From assembly GCF_014651135.1 (NCBI RefSeq), contig NZ_BMWH01000020.1:1-64000 (forward strand): DNA of 64,000 nucleotides. The letters run 5' to 3'. A program made the translations under genes and the position numbers. This stretch comes from Streptomyces echinoruber (GTDB lineage: Bacteria; Actinomycetota; Actinomycetes; Streptomycetales; Streptomycetaceae). Below are positions 58,271 to 64,000 of this stretch, piece by piece. How positions within the stretch are numbered: the first letter of the stretch is position 1; the number at the start of each line of letters is the position of its first letter. The notes beneath the pieces are model-generated. The model ran no database searches and had not been told where the DNA came from. It saw only the letters and a program-made list of their open reading frames with translations.

Positions 58271-58681
58271 ATGAGAACCCCCATCGACCCCCAGCGACTC
58301 ACGCGCCGCAGGGTGGAAGCAGGTCTGAGCCAGAACGCACTGGCCAAGGCCATCGGGGTCAGCAAGCAGCTCGTGAGCGCCGTCTCCAATGGCAAGGCGA
58401 ACTTCTCCCCCGAAACCCTCGCCAAGGCCGCTCAAGTCCTGGGCTGCGAGATCGTCGACCTGCTCCCCCCGAACGAGGTCCAAAGCCGCCTCCAGCAGCT
58501 CACGGACCTCGTGTCTCTGGGCCTGGTCACCGTCGGCCCCCACGACGTGGACAAGGTCACCGAGATGCTGGGCTGCGAGATCTCTGAGCTCACCCCCGAC
58601 GACCAGGCGAAGGTCGCCGAGATCCTGGGCTGCGAGGTGGCAGACCTGCTCCCCGCTGATGCAGCCAAGGAGCCGGCCTGA
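58271..58681 (+). CDS. Xre-type HTH protein with a repeated LGCE motif
   Basis: 136 residues. HTH_3 domain in residues 8-66: LTRRRVEAGLSQNALAKAIG, VSKQLVSAVSNGKANFSPET, then LGCEIVDLLP (57-66), the normal end of the fold. Beyond it the closing motif recurs twice without an HTH: LGCEISELTP (100-109) and LGCEVADLLP (119-128), each after a short helix (DVDKVTEM, DDQAKVAEI). The DNA of the three copies is also alike, so they arose by duplication. Probably the cro- or repressor-like switch protein. Its stop overlaps the next start (TGATG). Confidence 0.82.
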   Translation: MRTPIDPQRLTRRRVEAGLSQNALAKAIGVSKQLVSAVSNGKANFSPETLAKAAQVLGCEIVDLLPPNEVQSRLQQLTDLVSLGLVTVGPHDVDKVTEMLGCEISELTPDDQAKVAEILGCEVADLLPADAAKEPA

Positions 58682-58866
58682 TGCCCGGGCGGATATGCCG
58701 CACCGTGGACGAGGCCTTCCAGGCTGGCTGGAACGAGTCGTGCGACCACGGCACCGATCCAGGCGAGTGCCCCCAGTGCAGCCTGACCGACGGGGAGATC
58801 GCCCGGCTCGTGATCCTGCTCAGCCCCATGGCCACCCGGGAACCGCCCATCCAGGCAGCGGCCTGA
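58681..58866 (+). CDS. Small Cys/His protein (putative zinc binder), 61 residues
   Basis: ATG 58681 shares its A with the previous stop. CDHGTDPGECPQC (residues 21-33) has the spacing C-x-H-x6-C-x2-C, a likely zinc site; the rest (VDEAFQAGWNESC before, LTDGEIARLVILLSP after) is helical. Short proteins of this kind are frequent in Streptomyces mobile elements; the role is unknown. Translationally coupled on both sides. Confidence 0.72.
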   Translation: MPGRICRTVDEAFQAGWNESCDHGTDPGECPQCSLTDGEIARLVILLSPMATREPPIQAAA

Positions 58867-58970
58867 TGCGCGTCCCCGCCGTCACCTGCTCCTGGCTCTG
58901 CGGCGCCTGCGGTCACCACAACCCCGTCTGGCGGTTCGAATGCCGCCGCTGCCGTACCCCCCGCCCCTGA
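58866..58970 (+). CDS. RanBP2-type zinc-finger miniprotein, 34 residues
   Basis: ATG 58866 overlaps the previous stop by one base; stop at 58968-58970. The protein is little more than one zinc finger: SWLCGACGHHNPVWRFECRR followed by CRTPRP. The pattern W-x-C-x2-C-x3-N-x6-C-x2-C is the RanBP2/zinc-ribbon consensus known to bind ssRNA or proteins. GC and codon use match coding DNA, and the position in a coupled gene chain supports it. Function unknown. Confidence 0.72.
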   Translation: MRVPAVTCSWLCGACGHHNPVWRFECRRCRTPRP

Positions 58971-58977
58971 CAGCAGT

Positions 58978-59010
58978 GAGGGCCCGTCGGGGCGCATCCG
59001 ACGAGCCCTC
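58978..59010 (+). terminator. Hairpin after the zinc-finger miniprotein gene
   Basis: GAGGGC-C-CGTCGG (58978-58990) pairs with CCGACG-A-GCCCTC (58998-59010), two 6-bp stems with one mismatch, loop GGCGCAT. It splits the rightward gene chain between 58970 and 59056 and may attenuate transcription rather than end it. Confidence 0.7.
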
Positions 59011-59055
59011 GGCCCACCAGCCACGCATCCCGAGAAGACGGAAGAGGTGGACCCG

Positions 59056-59277
59056 ATGCACACCAGCATCGCACACACCGACCTGCCGGCGGCCCCGACG
59101 TTCGTACCGCCGCTCGACATCGCCCGGGCCCAGGCCCGCCGCACGCTCGACGAGGCCAACGCGCTCGACCTGGACACCGCCGACTCCTGCGCCATCGCCC
59201 GCCACTTCGGCGGCGTGTGCGAGGTCCTCCGCGAGGTCCTGGCCGCCCTCGACGCCGAGGACGGCCGCCGTGCCTGA
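59056..59277 (+). CDS. Small hypothetical protein of the element, 73 residues
   Basis: ATG 59056 follows GGAAGAGGTGG; GTG 59047 is an in-frame alternative. Helical, acidic protein (LDIARAQARRTLDEANALDL, then REVLAALDAEDGRRA at the end), with no Cys pair or membrane helix. No family recognised. Its 3' end overlaps the next gene by 8 bp. Confidence 0.65.
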   Translation: MHTSIAHTDLPAAPTFVPPLDIARAQARRTLDEANALDLDTADSCAIARHFGGVCEVLREVLAALDAEDGRRA

Positions 59278-59581
59278 CCCGCTCTCCGACACCTACCTGC
59301 GCCAGGTCCAGCAGCGGATCACCGCCGCCACTCGCGGGCCGTGGCCGGTGCACCTCGGCGACGACGGCCTGCCCTGCGGCTTCGGCCCCTTCACCTGGGT
59401 CGAGCACACCGACACCGACCCCGCCCAGATGGTCGCGGACATCGAGCTTTCCGCCCACGCGCGCACCGACGTCCGCAACCTGTACGGCGAGGTCGCCCGG
59501 CTCAAGGACGAAGTCGCCGCGCTGCACCGCCGCCTCGCCACGCTGTCCGGTCGCGGCACGCCGGGGGTGAGCACGCGATGA
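59270..59581 (+). CDS. Ea22-like phage-type protein
   Basis: 103 residues from GTG 59270. The order RITAATRGPWPVHL (beginning), DIELSAHARTDVRNLYGEVA (the hallmark A-x-A-R-T-D-V motif) and a coiled coil RLKDEVAALHRRLATL matches Ead/Ea22-like proteins that are common in phage early regions and of unknown function. Overlaps the previous gene by 8 bp and the next by 4 bp (ATGA). Confidence 0.72.
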   Translation: MPDPLSDTYLRQVQQRITAATRGPWPVHLGDDGLPCGFGPFTWVEHTDTDPAQMVADIELSAHARTDVRNLYGEVARLKDEVAALHRRLATLSGRGTPGVSTR

Positions 59582-60264
59582 CCGCCCGCACCCGACGGCC
59601 CGCCTTCCCCTGGGCACGCCACCTCAGCGCCGACCAGCTCGCCGCGTTCCTCGAAGAGCTGTGGGGCGCCGCCGGCGGCGACAACACCCTCGCCACGCTC
59701 GACGCCGTGGAGAGCGTCATCCACACGTGGCGCCAGACCACCGGCGCCACGCACGACGATCCGTCGCCGTGCCCGCTCACCGAGCGGGAACTCGACATCC
59801 TGACGCAGATCGCCAACGGCGCGACGTACCAGATCGTCGCCCACAGCCTGGGCATCTCCACAGTCACGGTGCGCACCCACGTGTCGAAGATCATCGACCG
59901 GCTGGAGGTGCAGAACGCGACCCAGGCCGTGGCCGTGGCGACCAGGGCCGGCTGGCTGACCGGTCTGCGCATCCCGCAGCCCAGTACGAAACCGCCGAGC
60001 GGCGGCGCCATCTCGGGACTGGCCCGCCACCGCACGCGTGCCGCCGAACTGCGCGCGGCGCCGGGCAGTGAAGCGGTCGTCGGGACGTACGGCACACGCC
60101 ACACCGCCCGCAGCACCGCCAGCGGCATCCGCCGCGGACAGCTCAGCCCCTACCAGCCCGCCGGGGCGTACACCGCCTGGTACTCCCGCAAGGCCGCTGG
60201 CATGTGGGTCGTCCACGCCCGCTACCTCGGCGAGCCCACCACCACAGAAGGAACACCCTCATGA
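59578..60264 (+). CDS. LuxR/GerE-type HTH protein of the element
   Basis: 228 residues from ATG 59578 (GGGGGTGAG upstream). The HTH lies mid-protein, about 66-125: CPLTERELDILTQIANGATY, SLGISTVTVRTHVSKIIDRL, then NATQAVAVATRAGWL. The N-terminal 60 residues (HLSADQLAAFLEELWGAAGG) and the basic C-terminus (about 145-228) are unassigned, and no receiver domain is present. It may switch element genes on. Overlaps neighbours on both sides (ATGA). Confidence 0.83.
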   Translation: MTARTRRPAFPWARHLSADQLAAFLEELWGAAGGDNTLATLDAVESVIHTWRQTTGATHDDPSPCPLTERELDILTQIANGATYQIVAHSLGISTVTVRTHVSKIIDRLEVQNATQAVAVATRAGWLTGLRIPQPSTKPPSGGAISGLARHRTRAAELRAAPGSEAVVGTYGTRHTARSTASGIRRGQLSPYQPAGAYTAWYSRKAAGMWVVHARYLGEPTTTEGTPS

Positions 60265-60740
60265 CGGCGCTGCGCTATGCCGTGATCACCCCCGACGGCA
60301 ACCTCACCCACCACGACGGCCCGCTCGCCTGGGACACGCTCCTCGGCCCCGAAGGGCGCGCCCGCGTACACCTCCCGGGCCTGGCCGTGGCCGGCTGGGT
60401 CAACGACATCGGCCTGCTGTACCCCGAGCGGTACCCGCGCAACATCACCGGCTCCTGCGTGCTCGCCACGCTCGGCGCCAACATCCAGCCGTACGCCGGG
60501 CCGGTCGTGTTCACCGGCTGGAACCCGGCCAACACCGCGCGCGGCCTGCTGGAGATCCAGTCGCTGCCCCAGCCCGTCGAGCACCTCGACTTCGCGCACG
60601 GCGCCGTCCTCAAGGCCCTGGCCGGGCAGACGCCGCGCGAGCTGTCCCCGAGCTGGGCCGAGCAGATCCGCGAGATCGCCGAGCACGCCCGCACCGCGCC
60701 CACCCCCGGCATCACGATCCGGACGGTGAGGCTGCCGTGA
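60261..60740 (+). CDS. Hypothetical protein of the element, 159 residues
   Basis: ATG 60261 overlaps the previous stop (ATGA); AAGGAACACC is upstream. ALRYAVITPDGNLTHHDGPL, VHLPGLAVAGWVNDIGLLYP, NITGSCVLATLGANIQPYAG and PVVFTGWNP recall small DUF3846-like phage proteins, but I am not sure of the family. Soluble, no catalytic motif recognised. Coupled to the RusA gene by a GTGA overlap. Confidence 0.65.
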   Translation: MTALRYAVITPDGNLTHHDGPLAWDTLLGPEGRARVHLPGLAVAGWVNDIGLLYPERYPRNITGSCVLATLGANIQPYAGPVVFTGWNPANTARGLLEIQSLPQPVEHLDFAHGAVLKALAGQTPRELSPSWAEQIREIAEHARTAPTPGITIRTVRLP

Positions 60741-61381
60741 AGACCACCCGTCCGGCGTCAACGCCGTCCGCCGCCCTGGGCACGGGGGCCGCTGCGGAAG
60801 CCAAGGCAGGAGAGGAGCACGCTCGTTCCTCTGCTCCGGTGACCCCGCCTGCGCCGGGCGGGTCCCCGACCACCCAGGCCGCCGGCGAGCTGAGCGGGAC
60901 CAAGCCCGTCTTCGACATCACCGTGCACGGCACCCCGGGCCCGCAGGGTTCGAAGACCCGCAACCCTTCCGGTGCGCTGTACGAGTCGTCGGCGAAGGTG
61001 AAGCCGTGGCGTGAGGCCGTGAAGTCGGCCGCCCTCGACGCCCTGGCCTACGACGAGGCGTGGCGGCCCCTCCGCGAGGCCGTGCGGCTGGAGGTCGTGT
61101 TCACGCTGCGGCGGCCGAGGAGCCACTACGGCACCGGCCGCAACGCGGGAGTGGTGAAGCCGTCCGCGCCGCAGTTCCCGATCGGCAAGCCCGACACGGA
61201 CAAGCTGCTCCGCTCGACCCAGGACGCCTTGAAGGACGCCGGCGTGCTGCTCGACGACAGCGTCGTCACGGACACGGTCGCCGCCAAGCGGTACGTGCTC
61301 ACGGGCGTCGACGCCCTCTCTCATCCCGGCGCCGTCATCCGCGTGTGGCGCCTGACCAAGCCCAAGGAGCCCGAGTCGTGA
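60737..61381 (+). CDS. RusA family Holliday junction resolvase
   Basis: 214 residues from GTG 60737. A disordered Ala/Thr/Pro leader of about 55 residues precedes the RusA fold: DITVHGTPGPQGSKTRNPSG, VKPWREAVKSAALDAL, LEVVFTLRRPRSHYG, then the catalytic acidic cluster GKPDTDKLLRSTQDALKDAG with LLDDSVVTD, matching D-x-D and DD of RusA. It resolves four-way DNA junctions during phage or plasmid DNA replication and recombination. GTGA overlaps at both ends. Confidence 0.92.
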   Translation: MKTTRPASTPSAALGTGAAAEAKAGEEHARSSAPVTPPAPGGSPTTQAAGELSGTKPVFDITVHGTPGPQGSKTRNPSGALYESSAKVKPWREAVKSAALDALAYDEAWRPLREAVRLEVVFTLRRPRSHYGTGRNAGVVKPSAPQFPIGKPDTDKLLRSTQDALKDAGVLLDDSVVTDTVAAKRYVLTGVDALSHPGAVIRVWRLTKPKEPES

Positions 61382-61890
61382 CGCAGTTGAAGTTTGACGC
61401 CAAGGTGTCGGCGTCGGCGCAGGAGGCGTTGGAGCCGCACGTGCGGCCGATGTACGACCAGCCCGGCGCCCGCCGCATGGCCATCATCGAGTTCGCCGCG
61501 ATCGAGCGGACCGAGCCCGCCCCGGGCACCGAGAAGGAGCCCAGCGTCAAGGTCCGCATCGTCGGCCTGGAGCTGCCGAACCGCGAGCAGGAACCGGCGG
61601 TCCGCGAGGCGCAGCGCTTCCTCCACCTCCAGCGCACCGCGCACGGCACCTTCGACGACGACGGCCAGCTGGAGCTGTCCGACAACACGCTGCGGCTGAC
61701 CGGCGGAATGCTCGCCTACCTGGAGACCGCGCGGCTCCGCGCCGGCCTTGAGCACTGGCGGGAGTACGCGCAGCGGCTGATGCGCGGCCCGGACCTGACG
61801 GTCACCGAGATGCGGCACGAGATGCAGGCCCTGGCCGACGGCCTCACCGCCCTGCTGAACACCGCCCGCAACCACGACAGCGAGGACTGA
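61378..61890 (+). CDS. Hypothetical protein of the element, 170 residues
   Basis: GTG 61378 overlaps the RusA stop. Contains a beta-rich front (KVSASAQEALEPHVRPMYDQ, MAIIEFAAIERTEPAPG, KVRIVGLELPNREQEPAVRE) and a helical rear (AYLETARLRAGLEHWREYAQ). No family recognised. Constant position behind RusA suggests a role in DNA replication or recombination of the element, by context only. Confidence 0.7.
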   Translation: MTQLKFDAKVSASAQEALEPHVRPMYDQPGARRMAIIEFAAIERTEPAPGTEKEPSVKVRIVGLELPNREQEPAVREAQRFLHLQRTAHGTFDDDGQLELSDNTLRLTGGMLAYLETARLRAGLEHWREYAQRLMRGPDLTVTEMRHEMQALADGLTALLNTARNHDSED

Positions 61891-61893
61891 CCG

Positions 61894-62058
61894 ATGCCCG
61901 TCTTCTTCGCCGGCCTGCTGCTGGGCGCCCTGTCGGGCGGCATCACGTACGGCATGAGCCTCGACGTGCAGCTCGCCGCCATCGCGGGCGGTGCGGCGGT
62001 CGTCCTCACGTGGCTCGGCTGCGCCTTCCTGGCTTTCGAGGCCCACCGCGACCGCTGA
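61894..62058 (+). CDS. Small membrane protein, 54 residues
   Basis: ATG 61894 starts three bases after the previous stop; stop at 62056-62058. Two hydrophobic helices, residues 2-20 (PVFFAGLLLGALSGGITYG) and 26-48 (LAAIAGGAAVVLTWLGCAFL), end in FEAHRDR. It could be a holin-like or immunity-type membrane peptide, but nothing proves it. Confidence 0.62.
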   Translation: MPVFFAGLLLGALSGGITYGMSLDVQLAAIAGGAAVVLTWLGCAFLAFEAHRDR

Positions 62059-62105
62059 CCTGCCCCTGACCCCACCCGCACTGCTCCCGAAGGGAGGTGA
62101 CCCCG

Positions 62106-63386
62106 ATGCCTCAGCGCGTTCGCGTTCCGCTGCGCGTGATCCTCGGCTCCTACAGCGACGCCACCGTGTCCGTGTACGTGAAGATCGCCGCCCTCGACCG
62201 GCGAGACACCGGCTGCGAGGCGGGGGTCGCCTACCTCTCCAGCCTGCTCGGACTGGCGCGCTCCACCGTCGAGAAGGCGCTCACACAGCTCATGCGGCCG
62301 GACCCGGCCGACGACGTGGTGGAGCTGACCAGCCGGCGGCGCACGTGGGAGAAGAGCGGCACCGGGCGTACGGCGGTGCGCCGGATCCGCGCCACCGACT
62401 GGCGGCGCGAGCACGGCGCCTGGGTGCCGTCGCGCGCCGCCGAGAGCCTCAGCCCGCGCCAACTGCGCGCGTACGCCGCCCTGGCGTACGCCACCGCCAC
62501 CGGCCACCACATCACCCTGGCCGAGCTGGCGCGCATCCTGCGTCACCGCTCCGGCCAGCGCGCCGGCGAACCCCTCGACGTCCGCTCGGTGCGGCGCATC
62601 CTGCGCGAGCTGGAGCGGCTCGGCTGGATCAGCGTCGAGCGGCGCGCCGGATACCGCGGTCGCCACCTCTACACGGTGCACGACGAGCCCACCCAGGCCG
62701 CGCTCACTGCGGACACTGGAGAGGGGTCGGGTGGGGATCATGGATGCGGATCCCTCGCGTATGAGGAAGACCAGCAGACTGACTCACCCGAAGAACCGCG
62801 GGCCGTCTCTGGTATCCGCCGTAGGCGAGGCTCAGGTAGTAGCGCGCGGGCCGACCTCGTTCCGCTTCCGCCGTCGCTGCGCCGCCCGTACGCGGGGCCG
62901 CAGCTGACGCTCGCTCCGCGGATCTGGCGAGTCCTCGAACCCGTCAAGCCGCTGCTGCCGGGCCTGTCCCCGTGGGTGGTGCGCGAGCTGGCGCGGGAGA
63001 TCGGCCGCCAGCTCGACCAGGGCCAGGAGCCCGAACGCATCCGCGCCCGCCTGGAGTTCCGGGTCGCCTCGACGCAGGAGATCCGCGACCCGGGCCGGTG
63101 GCTGCTCGGCGCCGCGGTGGTCCGCCACGGCTGCGGGCTCACCGCGTGCGAGTCCGGCCGGATCTGGCACACCGGCGCCCCCTGCGACGTGTGCGCCGAA
63201 CTGCGCGCCGCCGACGGCCAGAGACCGCCCGGCAAGCCCTCCGGTCCCCAGCGGCCCGCGTACCCGCGTCCGCCCGGCCGCTGGCACGAGTGCGAGGCCT
63301 GCGGCGCCCCGTCCCGCCAGCCGCTGCCCGACGGCCTGTGCCGTCCCTGCCGGCCACCCGCCGACCTGCTGAGGAGGTGGCGATGA
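62106..63386 (+). CDS. Winged-helix replication-type protein with Cys motifs
   Basis: 426 residues from ATG 62106, right after the very strong site GGGAGGTGA. N-terminal helix-turn-helix: YVKIAALDRRDTGCEAGVAY, LSSLLGLARSTVEKALTQLM; a second winged segment VRSVRRILRELERLGWISVE near 160-180. A linker rich in Gly/Ser follows, then a C-terminal part with CDVC (about 365) and HECEACGAPSRQPLPDGLCR (about 400) ending CRPC, a zinc ribbon. The plan resembles phage or plasmid replication initiators with DnaD/RepA-like helices, but motifs are not decisive. Confidence 0.7.
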   Translation: MPQRVRVPLRVILGSYSDATVSVYVKIAALDRRDTGCEAGVAYLSSLLGLARSTVEKALTQLMRPDPADDVVELTSRRRTWEKSGTGRTAVRRIRATDWRREHGAWVPSRAAESLSPRQLRAYAALAYATATGHHITLAELARILRHRSGQRAGEPLDVRSVRRILRELERLGWISVERRAGYRGRHLYTVHDEPTQAALTADTGEGSGGDHGCGSLAYEEDQQTDSPEEPRAVSGIRRRRGSGSSARADLVPLPPSLRRPYAGPQLTLAPRIWRVLEPVKPLLPGLSPWVVRELAREIGRQLDQGQEPERIRARLEFRVASTQEIRDPGRWLLGAAVVRHGCGLTACESGRIWHTGAPCDVCAELRAADGQRPPGKPSGPQRPAYPRPPGRWHECEACGAPSRQPLPDGLCRPCRPPADLLRRWR

Positions 63387-63688
63387 CCGACCTGCCGCAG
63401 CCCGCGCCCCCCCAACTCCTCGCCCTGGCCGCAGCCTCTCGGCCCGACTGGTCCATCGACCAGCTGCGCGACGTCCTCGCCCAGGCCCACACCGAGGGCC
63501 TCACCTGGCCCCGCGCCCTGGTCATCGTCGCCCAGCTGATCGCCGACCCCGAGGCCGAGCCGCCGGACCTGCTCGCCGCACGACCGGAGCCGTGGCGCCA
63601 CCGCCGGCGCCCGCCCGGACCCGAGACCTACCAGCGCGGAGCCGCCGCCGCACGCGCGGCCCTGCACCCCAACCACACCACCGACTGA
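63383..63688 (+). CDS. Small hypothetical protein of the element, 101 residues
   Basis: ATG 63383 overlaps the previous stop (ATGA) and has GAGGAGGTGG upstream. DWSIDQLRDVLAQAHTEGLT and WPRALVIVAQLIADPEAEPP suggest a small helical domain; the C-terminus is basic (WRHRRRPPGPETYQRGAAAA). Its place after the replication-type protein suggests a helper or regulator. No family recognised. Confidence 0.68.
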   Translation: MTDLPQPAPPQLLALAAASRPDWSIDQLRDVLAQAHTEGLTWPRALVIVAQLIADPEAEPPDLLAARPEPWRHRRRPPGPETYQRGAAAARAALHPNHTTD

Positions 63689-63709
63689 ACCCGAAGGGAG
63701 GCGATGGCG

Positions 63710-64000
63710 ATGACCGCAACGCTGCACATCGCCCGCGCCCCGTACCACCCGCTCGCCACGTTCACCCGCTGGCTGGCCAGCCGCCTGCGCCCCCGCCGCC
63801 CGGCCGCGGTCACGGTCGACTTCGAGGCGCTGCGGCGCACCTACCCGGTCAGCCACGAGCAGGACTACCGGCACCTGCTGGACGACCCGGCCCTCGAGGA
63901 CGCCTTCGCCCGCCTGGCGGCCGACCACCCGCAGGCGGTCACCCCGGCCGACGGCGGCCCGGCCGCGCGCACCGCCGACCGCGAGCAGCTGCTGCTCGCG
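63710..64000 (+). CDS. Hypothetical protein of the element (partial, continues beyond window)
   Basis: ATG 63710 lies eight bases after GAAGGGAGG; ATG 63704 is in frame and closer. The frame stays open to the window end (97 codons): TATLHIARAPYHPLATFTRW, VDFEALRRTYPVSHEQDYRH, LEDAFARLAADHPQAV. No family recognised in the visible part. It continues the rightward gene chain. Confidence 0.62.
   Translation, partial: MTATLHIARAPYHPLATFTRWLASRLRPRRPAAVTVDFEALRRTYPVSHEQDYRHLLDDPALEDAFARLAADHPQAVTPADGGPAARTADREQLLLA

Larger units (their letters stand above)
54872..64000. mobile_element. Integrated element (prophage or ICE type), left part, runs off the window
   Basis: Bounded on the left by the broken MFS gene. 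Contents in order: serine integrase, membrane protein and HTH protein (minus strand), Xre-type gene, two small zinc-finger proteins, Ea22-like protein, LuxR-type HTH protein, RusA resolvase, small membrane protein, winged-helix protein and further small genes. Genes overlap by 1-8 bp in a long rightward operon, a phage-like style. No capsid, portal, terminase, FtsK-type transfer or relaxase gene is in the visible 9.1 kb, so the type is undecided. Confidence 0.85.

Noticed and set aside
1-64000. tRNA, rRNA or known riboswitch
   Set aside because: No cloverleaf with a GTTCGAnnC loop and matching arms, no rRNA core sequence and no riboswitch core was noticed on either strand by eye; a covariance-model search would be decisive.

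Overview
The window reads as a high-GC actinobacterial chromosome, almost certainly Streptomyces. Nearly every codon ends in G or C, GTG starts and GTGA/ATGA stop-start overlaps are common, several promoters look leaderless, and many genes belong to Streptomyces-typical families (DUF6214, DUF6332, DUF6421, DUF6986, DUF5134, Rv1733c-like, CtpI-like ATPase, short Cys leader peptide). Family calls come from motifs read in the translations; no database search was run.

Layout. 1-12 kb: Lrp/AsnC regulator with repeated operator-like sites, FUSC membrane protein, beta-propeller lactonase, CbiX-like protein, a BadF-type kinase translationally coupled to uracil-DNA glycosylase, a BNR-repeat protein, a small membrane protein, an AidB-like acyl-CoA dehydrogenase divergent from a PaaX regulator, and a broken pectate lyase. 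12-27 kb: a small basic-tailed protein with a 1436-residue CtpI-like P-type ATPase, an old-yellow-enzyme oxidoreductase divergent from an ArsR repressor across a double palindrome, FprA-type ferredoxin reductase, DUF6214, TetR, HAD, PAP2, M56 peptidase, DUF5134, VOC and GNAT proteins. 27-37 kb: GDPD; a coupled DUF6421-SDR-threonine aldolase operon; an acyltransferase; thioredoxin; a short leader peptide before a flavin reductase; etfBA; and a DUF6986 aldolase. 37-54 kb: two poorly characterised proteins; a LacI regulator divergent from a ROK kinase and near a GH27 alpha-galactosidase; a small secreted protein; an 8 x 17-bp minisatellite; a TmrB-like/NUDIX fusion; a decayed metallo-beta-lactamase-fold gene; an M20 dipeptidase; a geranylgeranyl-reductase-like flavoprotein; a deazaflavin-dependent reductase divergent from TetR with twin perfect operators; a two-component system; and DUF6332.

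54.87 kb to the end: the left part of an integrated mobile element. A large serine integrase lies directly next to an MFS transporter gene whose 5' part has been cut off, so the insertion point is visible. Behind the integrase come a membrane protein and an HTH protein on the minus strand, a divergent control region with a leaderless Xre-type gene, two tiny zinc-finger proteins, and a tightly overlapping rightward operon (Ea22-like protein, LuxR-type HTH protein, RusA resolvase, winged-helix replication-type protein). No phage structural gene or conjugation gene is in view, so prophage and ICE cannot be separated here.

Two themes are not explained by the genes: a set of dispersed 9-bp-period repeats, often at gene ends, that read as Gly-x-y or Lys/Ala/Thr tracts; and an unusually clear set of palindromic operators between divergent regulator/target pairs.
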